Shown here: positions 22,339 through 34,700 of the stretch, in pieces
Position numbering within the stretch: the first letter of the stretch is position 1
How the letters are laid out: each line of letters starts with the position of its first letter
Source: Haemonchus contortus
Taxonomy: Eukaryota > Nematoda > Chromadorea > Rhabditida > Trichostrongylidae
DNA: 64,000 bases
Direction: 5' to 3'
Assembly (NCBI GenBank): GCA_000469685.2
Contig: LS997563.1
Location: forward strand, 3,111,281 to 3,175,280
Made by a program: the position numbers and the translations under genes
The notes under the pieces: generated by a model
The model's database searches: none
Seen by the model: only the letters and a program-made list of their open reading frames with translations
Told to the model about the DNA's origin: nothing

Positions 22339-23781
22339 CCTGAAAGGGAAAACCCAGCCTATGGACGGAGTAGAACCATGTGCTAATTTTCATTGAGTAC
22401 CGTATTTATTCATTATACTATGCATCCATGTACATGCAAAGCAGCTCTCATCATGACCCTATTCCTTTATTTTTGAATACACATCCCACCTTACTGCTCA
22501 TATAGACGAATCTTGTGGGTTTCAAGGAGAAAAAGCTTCGAAAGAAATGAGTGATAACGCCTAATCTTGCTAGCTTTTTCACCTCTGGCTTTCTTCCAAC
22601 GAAATAATTACAGCCACGAAAGTTGTATTGTTTGTATACGCCCGTACAGAAGGTACTGGGGAACAGGTCAGTGTAATAGGAATCATCGAGCCAAGCATTG
22701 TTCTTCAGGCCCTCGATCGCTTTTTCTGGGTTGCGCCATAGATTTGCATTTAAGACGCTTTTCCTGTACGGTGGAAGGGGGGAGGGGGGCTGGGCGGTGG
22801 TTAGGGAAGGAGAGCTCACATTTTGAATCTCAATTATATATGTTCCCAGTGGTCGCTATCCTATCAAAGTTTATAAGAGGCTTAGAGGCTTTGGTTGATG
22901 TTAAGGTACGGAAGCATTAAGTATGCCCATTGTTTATTCTCTTCCACTTTTCAGCGGGAACAACAGGGCAGTTTCTCAAATATATCTGTACCCAAATCGT
23001 TTGTATCACTTTATCGGGGTAATAGTCCCATTGCAAAGATGGATAGCGAATGATTTTTGATAGATAACGCAACCTGGCCGCACACACAGTTCCTACATAT
23101 GTGAAGGCGGTATTGATTAAATGACAACAAATGGGTGGCCGCATTCGTATGCCATTCGGTCACTGTTTACCGCACAGTATCGGCATCGTGGCAAGTTTCT
23201 TATTTGCATTACTAGTAACTCGTTTGGGTTACCATTCATGAAATTTTTACAAGTGCCTTGCCTTCACTCGAATCTGATTGACTACATATGTGTACTTTTT
23301 CGCAATCGTTAGTGTCGTCTTGTTATAAGTCTAGATCTTTGATCACTTCTTCCATCCGTTTTCCGAGAAATGTCAGGGAATTGAGTTTAATCGCCCAGAA
23401 CTCCACGTGAATGAATGTTAGCCGGATCCTTTCTTTAATTTTTTGAATCCGGATAGATCTAAATATGCGTCATCCATGTAATTGTACTGGTAATCCTCAA
23501 TGTAGAGGTTCGGTTGGAGCCAACCTCAGAGTCTTCACCTCATCGTGTTGGATGATTCTTCCTTTCCTTTCCGTCATGCTCTGGGTGACCACTACTAATC
23601 AGTTTGATACCATGAGCTCTTCAATTTTGAATGTTTAGGACAGCATGGTTTGGAACCTTCAAACTCTTCCTCTCAAGCTTGAAACACCCGTCCCTTCCGA
23701 TATAGCGATTTCGCGCAGTCAAACGCCAAAGAATATTGAACAGGTACGTCATTGATCCTATAAATAATCATTATAATTAAG

Positions 23782-24081
23782 TATCAAGGACAAAGTCAAA
23801 GTCTCGGGGCGTAACCAATTCGTCTGAGGGATGCGCCCACACATTCGACTTCCATTCAGAATCGTTGTGGCGTATTGAATGCGTATGTAGCCTATACAAT
23901 GAATTACTGTGGCCAGCCGATGTACAAGTCAGTGCTTTTATCCTCCCAAACGAGTCTGTACCAATTAAAGGCCCCGGAGAAATGGAAGCCTCGGTTGGCC
24001 TGGGCGGATGTCGAACCAGGATTCGAACCCGGGACCATGCGCCTGTGAAGTGTGCCACTTGCCACTACACCACTTACGCCC
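23782..24081 (-). mobile_element. tRNA-derived SINE, full-length copy
   Basis: Minus-strand head GGGCGTAAGTGGTGTAGTGG, B-box GGGTTCGAATCC, complete body, tail AAAGTC...ACTTTGACTTTGTCC-like. Confidence 0.8.
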
Positions 24082-25574
24082 AATCATTATCTATCATAAC
24101 TATGTAAAAGTAAATGTGTACGGCTCAGTGCACCTGTTCTGAATTCCTTTTTAGTTCTCCCTGTATTAGGATGTCCCAGAGTATCATCTCATGAAGACTT
24201 CGAAGACGGGTAGAAAAGGTTCATCGCTATCGTTTACCGGCCGGTAAGGTGGTAATGCAGAGCGTTCGTATAGTAATTATTTATTTCCATGTAGGGGTTG
24301 CCAGGCAAAGGTTGACATGATGGTCATACTCCAAATTGGGGTTTGTGTTTGTTCGCAAGTACGGTTCGAGGGTAGACTTTGACTTTTGTGTAACATCGAT
24401 GTGCTCCCATTCATCACGCTGGCGGTTGATTAAAGAACGTTTCTTATAAAGTTTTATGGGTTCTGCAGTGGAGAACAAATAATAGGCGCTGTATTTCCAG
24501 CGAACATTCCAGAATTGAAGTGCCGAAATGCCGCTTGGAAACATTCACAAAAACAAAAAGGTTCCATTCTTGATCCAGAATGATCAAAGCCGAAGCTCCA
24601 AGAAGAAAAACAAGAGAAAATCAGTAATAGTGGAAGATGCAACGACCGAACATGATTCATTTCGCCTTCCCACTCAGTCGAATCACCAAGTTCCGAGAGA
24701 CCAGAGAGTGAGAAGCTCTTAAAGCTAATCCACATACCGTAAAGGCACACGGTTACCATGTTTCGCTGGGCATGATATTCGGAATATACTTCCGATTTTT
24801 TGAACAACATTGCTATCTTTTCCGGAATAGTGTTGGCGAATAGAAATGATAAGAAACTGCATTTGGGAAGATCGTTCTTTGGTTGACAAACGTCGTAGGC
24901 CTCCTTGTCCACGAACGGTCAAAGAACGATCAGTTCGCCTATCCAAAGAACTTTATCGAGATGAAATTCTTCGCCATTTTTCGTAGCTTCCGGGAAGGGA
25001 CACCCGGTCCATCTGAAGAATAATGCGCAAGTTTCACTATCGTTCCAAAATTGGATGTTTATATGGTTTCCAAAAACGAAATCAGTGTTCCTTCAGCATG
25101 AATGAGCCATTGAAGTAGGACACTTGCCATTACAACTCAACAGAATTCAATGGAATGGTTATCCCTGGTTCCTTATGACTCGGTTATGAGGAAAAATCTC
25201 TTCCAATAACAATATGCACATTTTTTATTGGAAGTAGCTCGCAAAACTTTTCGAAAAGGAAAAAGGTAAAAAGGTCTGAAGGCGACGTCTGTTGGTCTAA
25301 TTTGTGGAAGACCTTGGGCTTTGAATGGTCGATTCACCTCAAGGAGTTTAGGATGCCATGCATGCTTTTCATACCTTGTAACTATGATATTCGCTGTTTT
25401 CATATAACAAGGCCTTTAAAAGTATTTACCAAAAATCAAAAGCTTACAAAAGTTTATTTTTTCTAGAAGTTTCCGCAGAACTGGTATAATAGGATACCCT
25501 CACTCGCCGACGCATAACATATACCCTGAAGCTGAACTTTGGTGGGATCAATAGGAGGCTGTATCACTACTCAA

Positions 25575-25706
25575 CCCTGTGTATATCGGCTGACCACCGT
25601 AGGTCATTGCATAGGCCACTTAATCATCCAAGCCGCATCTAGGATTCTAAATAGAATTTTCATGCTAGGCGCTCTCCCGGATGAGGATTGATTAATACCA
25701 AAAACA
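25575..25706 (+). mobile_element. tRNA-derived SINE, 3' fragment
   Basis: Retains TCGGCTGACCACCGTAGGTC through GGATTGATTAATACCAAAAA; the head is gone. It ends about 70 bp before the first confident exon of the formate-THF ligase gene. Confidence 0.55.
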
Positions 25707-25777
25707 TGATCACCACATTCATCTTCGCAATAATCCAAGGCAAATACATGTTACGGTTTTTGTGTCTACAATCTTAT

Positions 25778-28700
25778 ATGACCATTTTGAGTCTGTTACA
25801 GCTCGCTGAGGAGATCGGTATTTTACCCGAGGAACTTGATCCATACGGCAAGAAAAAAGCCAAAGTTTCTTTGGGTGTCCTCCAAAGGTTGGAGAATGTG
25901 AAAAATGGGAAGTACGTCGTAGTTACTGGTAAGTGTCTACACTACTACTGTTACCATCAGTTTTTTGAGTATTTGAAAATTTGTGAAGGATGGAAATAAT
26001 TTTCCCAGGATGTTTGGGTGAATTTTCTAAAATATCTTTTCTTTCCATTCAAGCTATCACTCCAACACCGTTGGGCGAAGGAAAGTCTACTACTACAATG
26101 GGTCTTGTTCAAGCCCTAACGGCCCATCTTCATAAGAATTCGTTTGCCTGTGTTCGACAGCCATCACAAGGTCCAACCTTTGGCATCAAAGGAGGAGCAG
26201 CTGGAGGTGGATATGCTCAGGTACTCAGACCAAGAATTGTGTCCGAGATACGGTAACGGCGATTGTTTTTATAGGTTATACCGATGGAGGAGTTCAATTT
26301 ACATCTAACTGGCGATATTCATGCTATCACAGCGGCTAACAATCTCCTAGCAGCTGCCATTGATGCCCGAATGTTTCATGAAAGTACTCAGAAAGATGAC
26401 GCTCTTTTCAATCGACTATGTCCAGCAAATAAGCAAGGTTTGCTTCCATTTCAGAATTGTATCAACTTCAGTAGAACAAGTATCCTCTAGGTAATATCCC
26501 CTAATGGGCGGAGTTAGCGGCAAGTGGCTCACTACCACTCACTTTACCCGTGCTCCGATCTCGTATCGGTGCTCGCCCAAGCCAACCAAGCCTTCCGTCT
26601 TTTCTGGGTCAATTAATTGGTACTACATCGTCAGGTAGGAAAAAAGCAGTGAACTCCTTATTGCACGGCCACCGCAAATCACTCAACAGACTACAAACGC
26701 CTTCATTCCGCCACTACGACTTCGACTGGAAGTCGAATGCGAAGCCCTCCCATGTGGAGGTGCTGAATGGAGGTCGGAAGAGGGGGAGAGGGGGGGAGGG
26801 GGGGAGGGCGAGTTATGGTGATGATGAAATCAACAGAGATACTATGCAATTCGCCCTATTTACAAAAAATAAATTGTGGCTGAACATCAGAACATTGGTC
26901 CTTCACCTTCTTGAGTAACAGATTCTCCAAAGTAAGAAGTTACTGACTTAGCCTCCCCAATACAGTTCCGTTACCAGTTGTTCGCTTTCTGTGGCTATTC
27001 TTCCAAAAAGTGGCATTTTAGGTCAACGCCCATTGTCAGCCGTGCAGAAGCGACGATTGAAGCGCTTGGGTATACCTGAAGTGGATGATGCAAATAAATT
27101 AAGTCCAGAACAACGTGTCGAGTTTTCACGCCTTAATATTGCTCCCGATACGATTACATGGAATCGTGTGATCGATACGAATGATCGTTTCCTTCGAGGG
27201 AAGTAATGTTTTTTTCTTTTCTTCTAATGTTCTTAACTTGATGATCGATACTTAGGGTCGGAATAGAATTTGTTGAATGCTAGGTTTCGCATTAGTTTCC
27301 GATTACGCGAAAAATTCGACCTCTAACACTTTTCAAGGTCTATACGTAATGTTCTTTGCTCTTCTAATCGGTAATTATGCTGACTTTCTCCCGAACGTTT
27401 GGTTGAGTTTCTTTCTGATAGGGGATGAAAGGGGATGAATCGGTGCCCCTTGACAAGGCTACTGTATTAATTGCTGTAATGAAGGATCAAAATCTTTTCT
27501 GGGATTGTGCCACATGATGAGGTTTGGGAGGATAACTTGGCATTTTGAATGGCGATGACTGGTTCTTCCTGTGAGAGGAACAGAACAAACTTGAATTGAG
27601 CAATACGGACGGCATTGAGAAGGGGCGACCGCTCAGATGACTCGCAGAGAGAAAGAGAACCTTGGCTGATTCTGATTTGTGTAGCTTCAATTTTCACACC
27701 TGAGAACCCCAACATGAACTAGAAGGGAGCATCGGTTCGTGGTGGAACTCCATCAATATTTCCCCCTTAATTTTCAACTTGGTCATGGTCAATAGGGACC
27801 AGTTTACCCGAGTGGAACAAAATGTTTTTCGGGACATGCCAAAGGTATAGACTCTAAGATACACCATTATGTTAAAGCCATTCTGAACTTTCTTTGAGGT
27901 TGAAATTAAGTTTTTTTTTGAATGAATTAGATAAATTTCTTTTTTAATGATTGTGTACTTTTTCAGGAATTGAAATAGGTCTGGGGCCGGGTGAAAAAGG
28001 TCACGCAAGAAGAACACAATTTGATATCACCGTTGCTAGTGAGGTAGGGTGAATCTTTCGTCCTATCGGGCTATTCTACCCCTTAGCTTCCTGTTTATTT
28101 CAGATTATGGCGATTTTGGCACTCACGACATCTCTCGAAGATATGCGTGAACGGATTAGCAGAATTGTGGTCGCTTCTGACACAAATGGTAAACCAGTTA
28201 CTGCTGACGACATTGGTGTTACGGATGCTCTGACGGTAAAGTCACCTCACATGCTGTCTGACCTTCAACAGACTGGAGAATGATTTTGTAGGTACTCATG
28301 CGAGACACTGTTCGTCCAAATCTAATGCAAACCCTCGAGGGAACGCCTGTATTCGTTCACGCTGGACCATTTGCCAATATCGCCCACGGACAAAGCAGTA
28401 TTCTGGCGGATAAGGTGAGCCTAGGACCCTTCTACTGTAAGTCAGGCGAAAACTTTGAATTATACTCATGGTATCACATGACAGCAAGGACGACTACGCT
28501 CTATTCTTCATACTGGCAAGGTCCAGGAACAATCATGGGCTCATCCATCATTAACATTGCCATAAATCTTTCCATTTAGGGGTGTGGGAGGCGCAGTTTT
28601 CCACATAAATGATGACGACTAGCCATGACAAGTGACTCCAGTGTAACGAAAGGAGCAAAAAATCTCGAAACTGGAATCTTTTAACTTATGGTTGCCGAAT

Positions 28701-31700
28701 AGGTACAAATCAAAACAGAATACAAGTGGGATAGGGGTGTGAGGCACAGTTCACCATGAAAATGACCACTGAGGTATCCTTTCAGAATGAATCCGTGGTC
28801 CCCTCGTATACCATATAAGGCGGTGTCAGATTAAAGATGGTCAAGATGGGCGGCTAGGCTGCCACACAGCGGGTTACAAACTAGATATTTAGTCAGTTTG
28901 AAGTTTAGGTCATCCCCTAGGTCTCTTTTACTCTTTTTTCTCAATCCTGCTCTTTCCAAAAGTACTGATAAGTATTTTGGCCCCATATGGTACATTAGGT
29001 CTGCTTTTTCTTGAAATATCCTGTCGTCGTCGACGACCTCGTACTTTTACGTAAGCACCTGACCCCCTGCTATCAAGTGGGGCGGGGCGCGGTAGGATTA
29101 GGCTTGTGCTGGGTCGACTGTTACTTGTAGCACTCACACATCACTTGCTTTGTCAAGCGTTGGGATCGGTCAGCCCGCCCACGCTCTCTTCTCGCACTTA
29201 TCTCTCTCAATAAATATACTGAACCACCGTTGTCTGTATTGTTTTGAAAGGGTAAACCACCCAGTCTTCCGCACCCATCCTGGTTATCTGGTGCATCGGC
29301 CTAACAGCCAAATTTCCCGCGTCAAAGAGTAACATCTTTGGGGCCTGGTACGAAGACAGCTCTCATCACGAGCACATCTATACGGTCCTTTCCAAGACCG
29401 CGAATCTTAACTGATTCATCCCATATCAGGGAAACTTTTCTCCCGTACTACATACGTACCTGGAGACCTCTTCTGTTGTACCAAACACAGAATTTGCTTT
29501 ACCTACTCCGGAAGTCTCGTACAGAATGTCGTTGCACTTCCACAAAATTCCGATTATGAACAGCGCAAAGACGCTTAAAAATCTGGTCTCCAGATACGCA
29601 GAGTACACAAGAAAAATAGAATATCCTACAGTAGATGAGGATAGCTATGAAATGTGTAACGAAACCATATCACTACTACAAAGTGGTATTAAGCAAATCA
29701 AAGAGGGGAGAGCGAACCTCATAAAACTCTATGAGGAAATAAGAGAAGAGTATAGACATTGCAAAAACAAGTCAGACAAGAAGGACTTATCGCTGGAAAT
29801 TGAGCAAATTGAAAACGAGTCTCAATTACACAAAGAATTGGCTAGTGCAGATGAGCTTATCTTCATGCTAACTGCACGACACGATGAATCTAAGTACATG
29901 GGGAATAGAATGAGCGTAAAACTCGGCTTCATTTCCCAGAAATCCTTACTACTTCAGGGCGTCACAAATGATAGTCCAGCACAGGGAATTGATCCCGAAC
30001 AGGATCACACCCTAACTGAAGAAACCCAAAGTAGCGAGAACAATCAGTCTCAAGCTACGCCATGTTCGGCAATAGTTGATAGAGCGGAGACTACTGTAGG
30101 ATCATTCCGATCCATAAAGCCTCCCCAAGCTTCACTGCCCAAATTTCATGGCGATAGCGAGGACTTCCCAGAATACTGGGCGATCTTCGAAACCCTCGTA
30201 CATAACAATCATGAACTAGACGTTATGGAAAAGATTTTGTTACTCAAGGAAAGTCTTAAAGGCAGAGCCGAAACCTCAATAAAAGGAATACAACTCGTAC
30301 CACAAAACTACGAGTGAATTATCCAAACTCTAAAGGAGAAGTACTGCAACCAGCCTGCAAATAGGACACAAGTGGTGCGAAAACTGGCCAACTTAAAGCC
30401 AGCAAGCAATTCCGCTGAAAGTTGCTCAGCCGTGTTCGACCAAATCCAGGTATTAATTAACCAGATGGTGTCCGCCGGCTATGACGTGCGCAAAACCTGT
30501 GACCCCATGTGGTATGACACAATACTGACAAAGTTTCCACGCAACTTAGTGAAGCATGTCCTACTTTCGAATGATACGCAAGATGGACAAACAATCGAAG
30601 ACCTCATGGGTCAACTGAAGAAAGAGATTACCGCTAAAGGTCTCGTGGAGAGCAAATTAGGCCCCAAGCCTGACATCAAGGGCACCGCTCCGAAAGATAA
30701 GTACGTCAACTCACGTCCTTACTCAAGCGATCAATGCCTGTTCTGTCATAGGGGTAATCACGCCTCGTTAACATGCAGAACTGTAACCGATCAAGGGAAC
30801 CGCAGAAAAATACTAACAGACGGTCGCAGATGCTGGAAGTGTTGCTCTTCCAGTCACAGCAGTTTCGACTGCCAAAAACCAGATTGTTTAAAATGCGGAC
30901 AAAAGCACCATGTGAGCCTATGCTTTAAGAGAGGAGGCGTAGGAAATAGAAGTCGAAACAACAGCTCTGGAAGTGCTGCCGGTCAAAACAATTCGAGATC
31001 AGGTTACTTCCATCATGACCAAGCAAACTTCACAGATCGAGATGAACTGGGAAGAACGAACACAAATGGCATTCAAATGTGCGCTAAAACTACTTTAGCA
31101 GACTCAAAAAAGGATCCAACCCCCTCGCAACTCGTATACTGGAGGGATATCACAAAATTTACCGACAAAAAATTATGGAATGCTTCATGAAGGATAAAGG
31201 ATTAAGTCTCTCGGCGTGAATCAAACCCATCTGATGGATGCGCCCCCGCACTCGACTTCCATTCAGAATCGTAGTGGAGTATGGAATGGCCTATACAATG
31301 ACTTGCGGTGGCCAGCTGACGTACAAGTCAGTATTTTTATCCTTCCAGATGAGTCTGGTGAATATACATCAACCCCGGAGGGATGGAAGACTTGGTTGGC
31401 CTAGGCGGATACCGATCCGGGATTCGAACCTCTGACCGTGCGTGTGAGTTAGCGCGCCAATTGCCACTACACGACATCCGCCTCAATGACTTCATATTTA
31501 TCTAAGAAATTAGTGGCTAACGCTAAGTGAAATAGGTGAAAGTAGCAGGAGGCAATTTCGATTCAAGACGCAAATAAGAGCAGATACTAATGCTTCCATT
31601 TCAGGTTGCCCTTAAGCTTGTTGGTGAGGACGGATATGTTATCACTGAGGCCGGTTTCGGTGCTGACATTGGCATGGAAAAGTTCTTTGATATCAAGTGC

Positions 31701-34700
31701 AGGTGCAGTTTCGGAGCCATGTTCTTCGAGATATCCGCCTCAATAAGCTTGTGGTAACCACAATGTACTTGAATATTTGGTACCTTTCAGATATTCTGGA
31801 TTAGTACCATCTGCTGTGGTTTTGGTGGCCACTATTCGGGCCCTAAAAATGCACGGTGGAGGTCCACCCGTTGTAGCTGGCAGCCCGCTGAAGCACGAAT
31901 ATCTCGACGAAAACATCGGCTTGGTGGAAAAAGGGTGTGATTCTAATTTGAGGAAACAGGCAAGACCCGACTTACCTGAGATCTCTGGGTTGCCTTTGGA
32001 AAGCTAACTTTCTTTAAGATTGAGAATGCAAACAAATTCGGTGTCCCAGTTATAGTTTGCGTCAATAAGTTCGCTACCGACACGGAACGCGAGATGAAAG
32101 TGGTTTTGAAAAAGGTGTCATTTGGTTCAAACACAAATTTAGCTTCATTTTCTATATTTTTTTCTATCTAGGCACTTTCATATGGAGCTAAAAGGGCGGT
32201 ATCGTCGAGCCATTGGTCGATGGGTGGAGCAGGTGCTGTTCAACTTGCTCAAGCTGTTGTCGATGTTACAACTGAATGCCCTTCCGATTTCAAGTAAGCG
32301 ACGATCTTTTGAAGTAGTCCCTTGGATGGCTCAGTTCTGCTCGCTTCATCATTTCTTAAGAGCAACGCTCAGTAGGTTATACGAACATTTTGGCTAGCAT
32401 AATGTCAGTGGATATTTTGGAAACGATGGCTACCGAGGCGTGGTGCCGATAAGTTGGCTTGGTGGAACCCGGGAACAAGTATGCGTAAAATTAAGGAGGA
32501 ATCGTATTTGGGGTAGTGGCATAAGAAGCAATGTCACGCGCATGGTTCGGGGATCGAATCCTTGACCAATAAATACCTGTCCAACCCAACAATTCTTCTA
32601 TCCCTCCCATAAACGCTACGGAACTCGCCTGAGAGCATCAAAGCAAAGACTGCTTCATCGGCCTTGACGAAAGTCACCGCCCAGGCCACTGAGCATTTGA
32701 AAACCCCTGAATCCCTAAAGAAAGGTTAAGTATGAGGGCGCATCTCAAAAATCAGCTTCACTAACGTTATTGGACTTTGTACTTGTTACTGAAACCCATG
32801 TGTCTTGAATCCACTTTGATTTTTCTCATACAAAAACATTTATTCAAATTTCAATTTGAAATATACTCTTACACCTTGCCCATCCTCAACTATTGGTGAT
32901 GACATAGAAAGTCACATTCCGGCCGGAAGCTAGTCAAACACCCATCCCACTGTCTTAGGTAAACCAGGGTTATGAGGCTGTAAAAAAGGCGAGAGGGCAG
33001 GGAGGTGGCCGATCTTGGCCAATCTACTTGTCCAGTCGTTAGTCTTACATTTATATTAGTCGGATTCAAGAATGATTCTGGGGAGTCCCGGACCAACCAA
33101 TACTCTGGTGAGAAGTACTCCTTCCTTCCGCACAACACTGGCTGCTTTCATAGTCCACCATTTAGCCCGCGAGCGAGCGGCGCTTGCCCGCAGTATCGAC
33201 CAAGATTCAGTTGTAAACATGGGGCAAGTGCCGCCCCAATCGGTCGATCGCTCGTTCGCAGGCCAAATCGTGGACCATGAAAGCAACCACTGCGACCAAT
33301 GATTTGATATATGTAGGTACACATAAGTGAGGGTTTGACTGAAAAGATAAGGGGGGGGGTTGAGTTCTTCTGATGAAAACATGGGTTTGGAAAAACCAAG
33401 AATGGTATGTGCGAAAACCTTATTTCGAGCAGGACATCATATTATGATTGAAGTTTTTTTTCCAGATTCTTGTACCCATTGAAAATGTCGCTTGAACTAA
33501 AAATAGTCCGTATTGCCTGTGAAATATATGGTGCAGATGGAATTGAGCTTTCCAGTGAAGCCATGGAGGTAATGATTTTATCGTTTTTGAATTGAAACAG
33601 AATATGTGTGTTGACAAAATAAAACTAATGAATGAATGAAATTTTCAAATGTCTTTATGACGCAATTCTTTGAATTATCCAAATTTTACTGTTATCGTCG
33701 GTCATTTCAGAAGGTGAAACGCTACGAGGAACAAGGATTCGGCGAATTGCCTATATGTATGGCCAAGACCCATTTGTCATTGTCACATGATCCCACCAAA
33801 AAAGGAGCACCAAAAAGTATGTTATTTTGATCATTCCGTCACTAGCTCCCCTGAATCACGGGCAGTTTCAAAGACACAGTTCACGATAATTTCGGGGTAC
33901 CCGTTTTTATTCGAAAAGCGGGAGTATAAACTGGGAGTAGTTGATCAGTAGTGAAGAAAACGCGAGAATTCGCCGATTTCGGGCAAAATATGGCTTCCCG
34001 AAAGAAGAGAAAATAAAGGTTGGACGAGATTGCCGTGACGGAAATAACATGAAAGGGGTATTCGGAAGAGGTTTCATTTATTGGAGTCTGCACAAAGAGC
34101 TGACTACAACAAGCCAGAACTGCACAGAACTGTCTTTTACTGTCGGTATGGGTCATGACAGGTTGTTTGAACTTCCTACATGGGTTCCCTTGTGATCGGT
34201 GCAGCCTCTACAATGCGGTGAAACTCGTCCGAGGATACACACGGGCCAATCCTTGAGCCTTTATAACTCCACAACTAGGCCGTTTTCCGACCTCATAGTG
34301 CCAGATATGGTATACGCGGGGGCCTCAAATTCATCCTGTGGGGAAATCTCAGAAACCATTTTTATCGTGAACTGTGCTTCCAGGTAAATTGCTCAAACCT
34401 TCGAAGTCTTTAGAAGTAAGGCAAAGTTCATAATATTAATACCTTTGAGATTTCTGCCTGGATGAACTGCAACCCTTGCTGGTGGCACAGGGGACGCTTT
34501 CGGGTTAAAAAACCGCCGAGATGGGGCGTATTAAGGCCTCAAGACAGGCTAAGCCGCTGCACACACCCAAAACTGGACGAGTTCTCACTGCGCTGTACTA
34601 GTAGGGCTTGCACCATTCGCAGTGGGATGCACAATTTGCAGGTAGGCAGCCTACTGTAGCCAAGTGTACGCGATGGCACGCACATTTGGGCAGCCCTTCC

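Larger units (their letters stand above)
17280..25777. other. Intergenic stretch, no gene I can name
   Basis: Between the divergent IFT172 and formate-THF ligase genes I find the X-box, MITE copies (18.4-19.5 kb) and SINE copies (20.1, 20.8, 21.1, 22.1, 23.8, 25.6 kb). Open frames include 22451-22819 (minus; a segment around WLDDSYYTDLFPSTFC), 24281-24544 and 24454-24912 (minus; RNMVTVCLYG followed by a good GTATGT donor) and 20375-20851 (plus, running into a SINE). None shows a family signature or a joinable exon set. One may be a real exon of an unrecognised minus-strand gene. 19513-20070 and 21181-22094 show nothing. Confidence 0.4.

Noticed and set aside
31430..31483. tRNA gene-like sequence (A/B boxes) at SINE heads
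   Set aside because: No complete cloverleaf or anticodon arm is visible, and the sequence recurs many times attached to the same non-tRNA body, so these are SINE heads, not tRNA genes.
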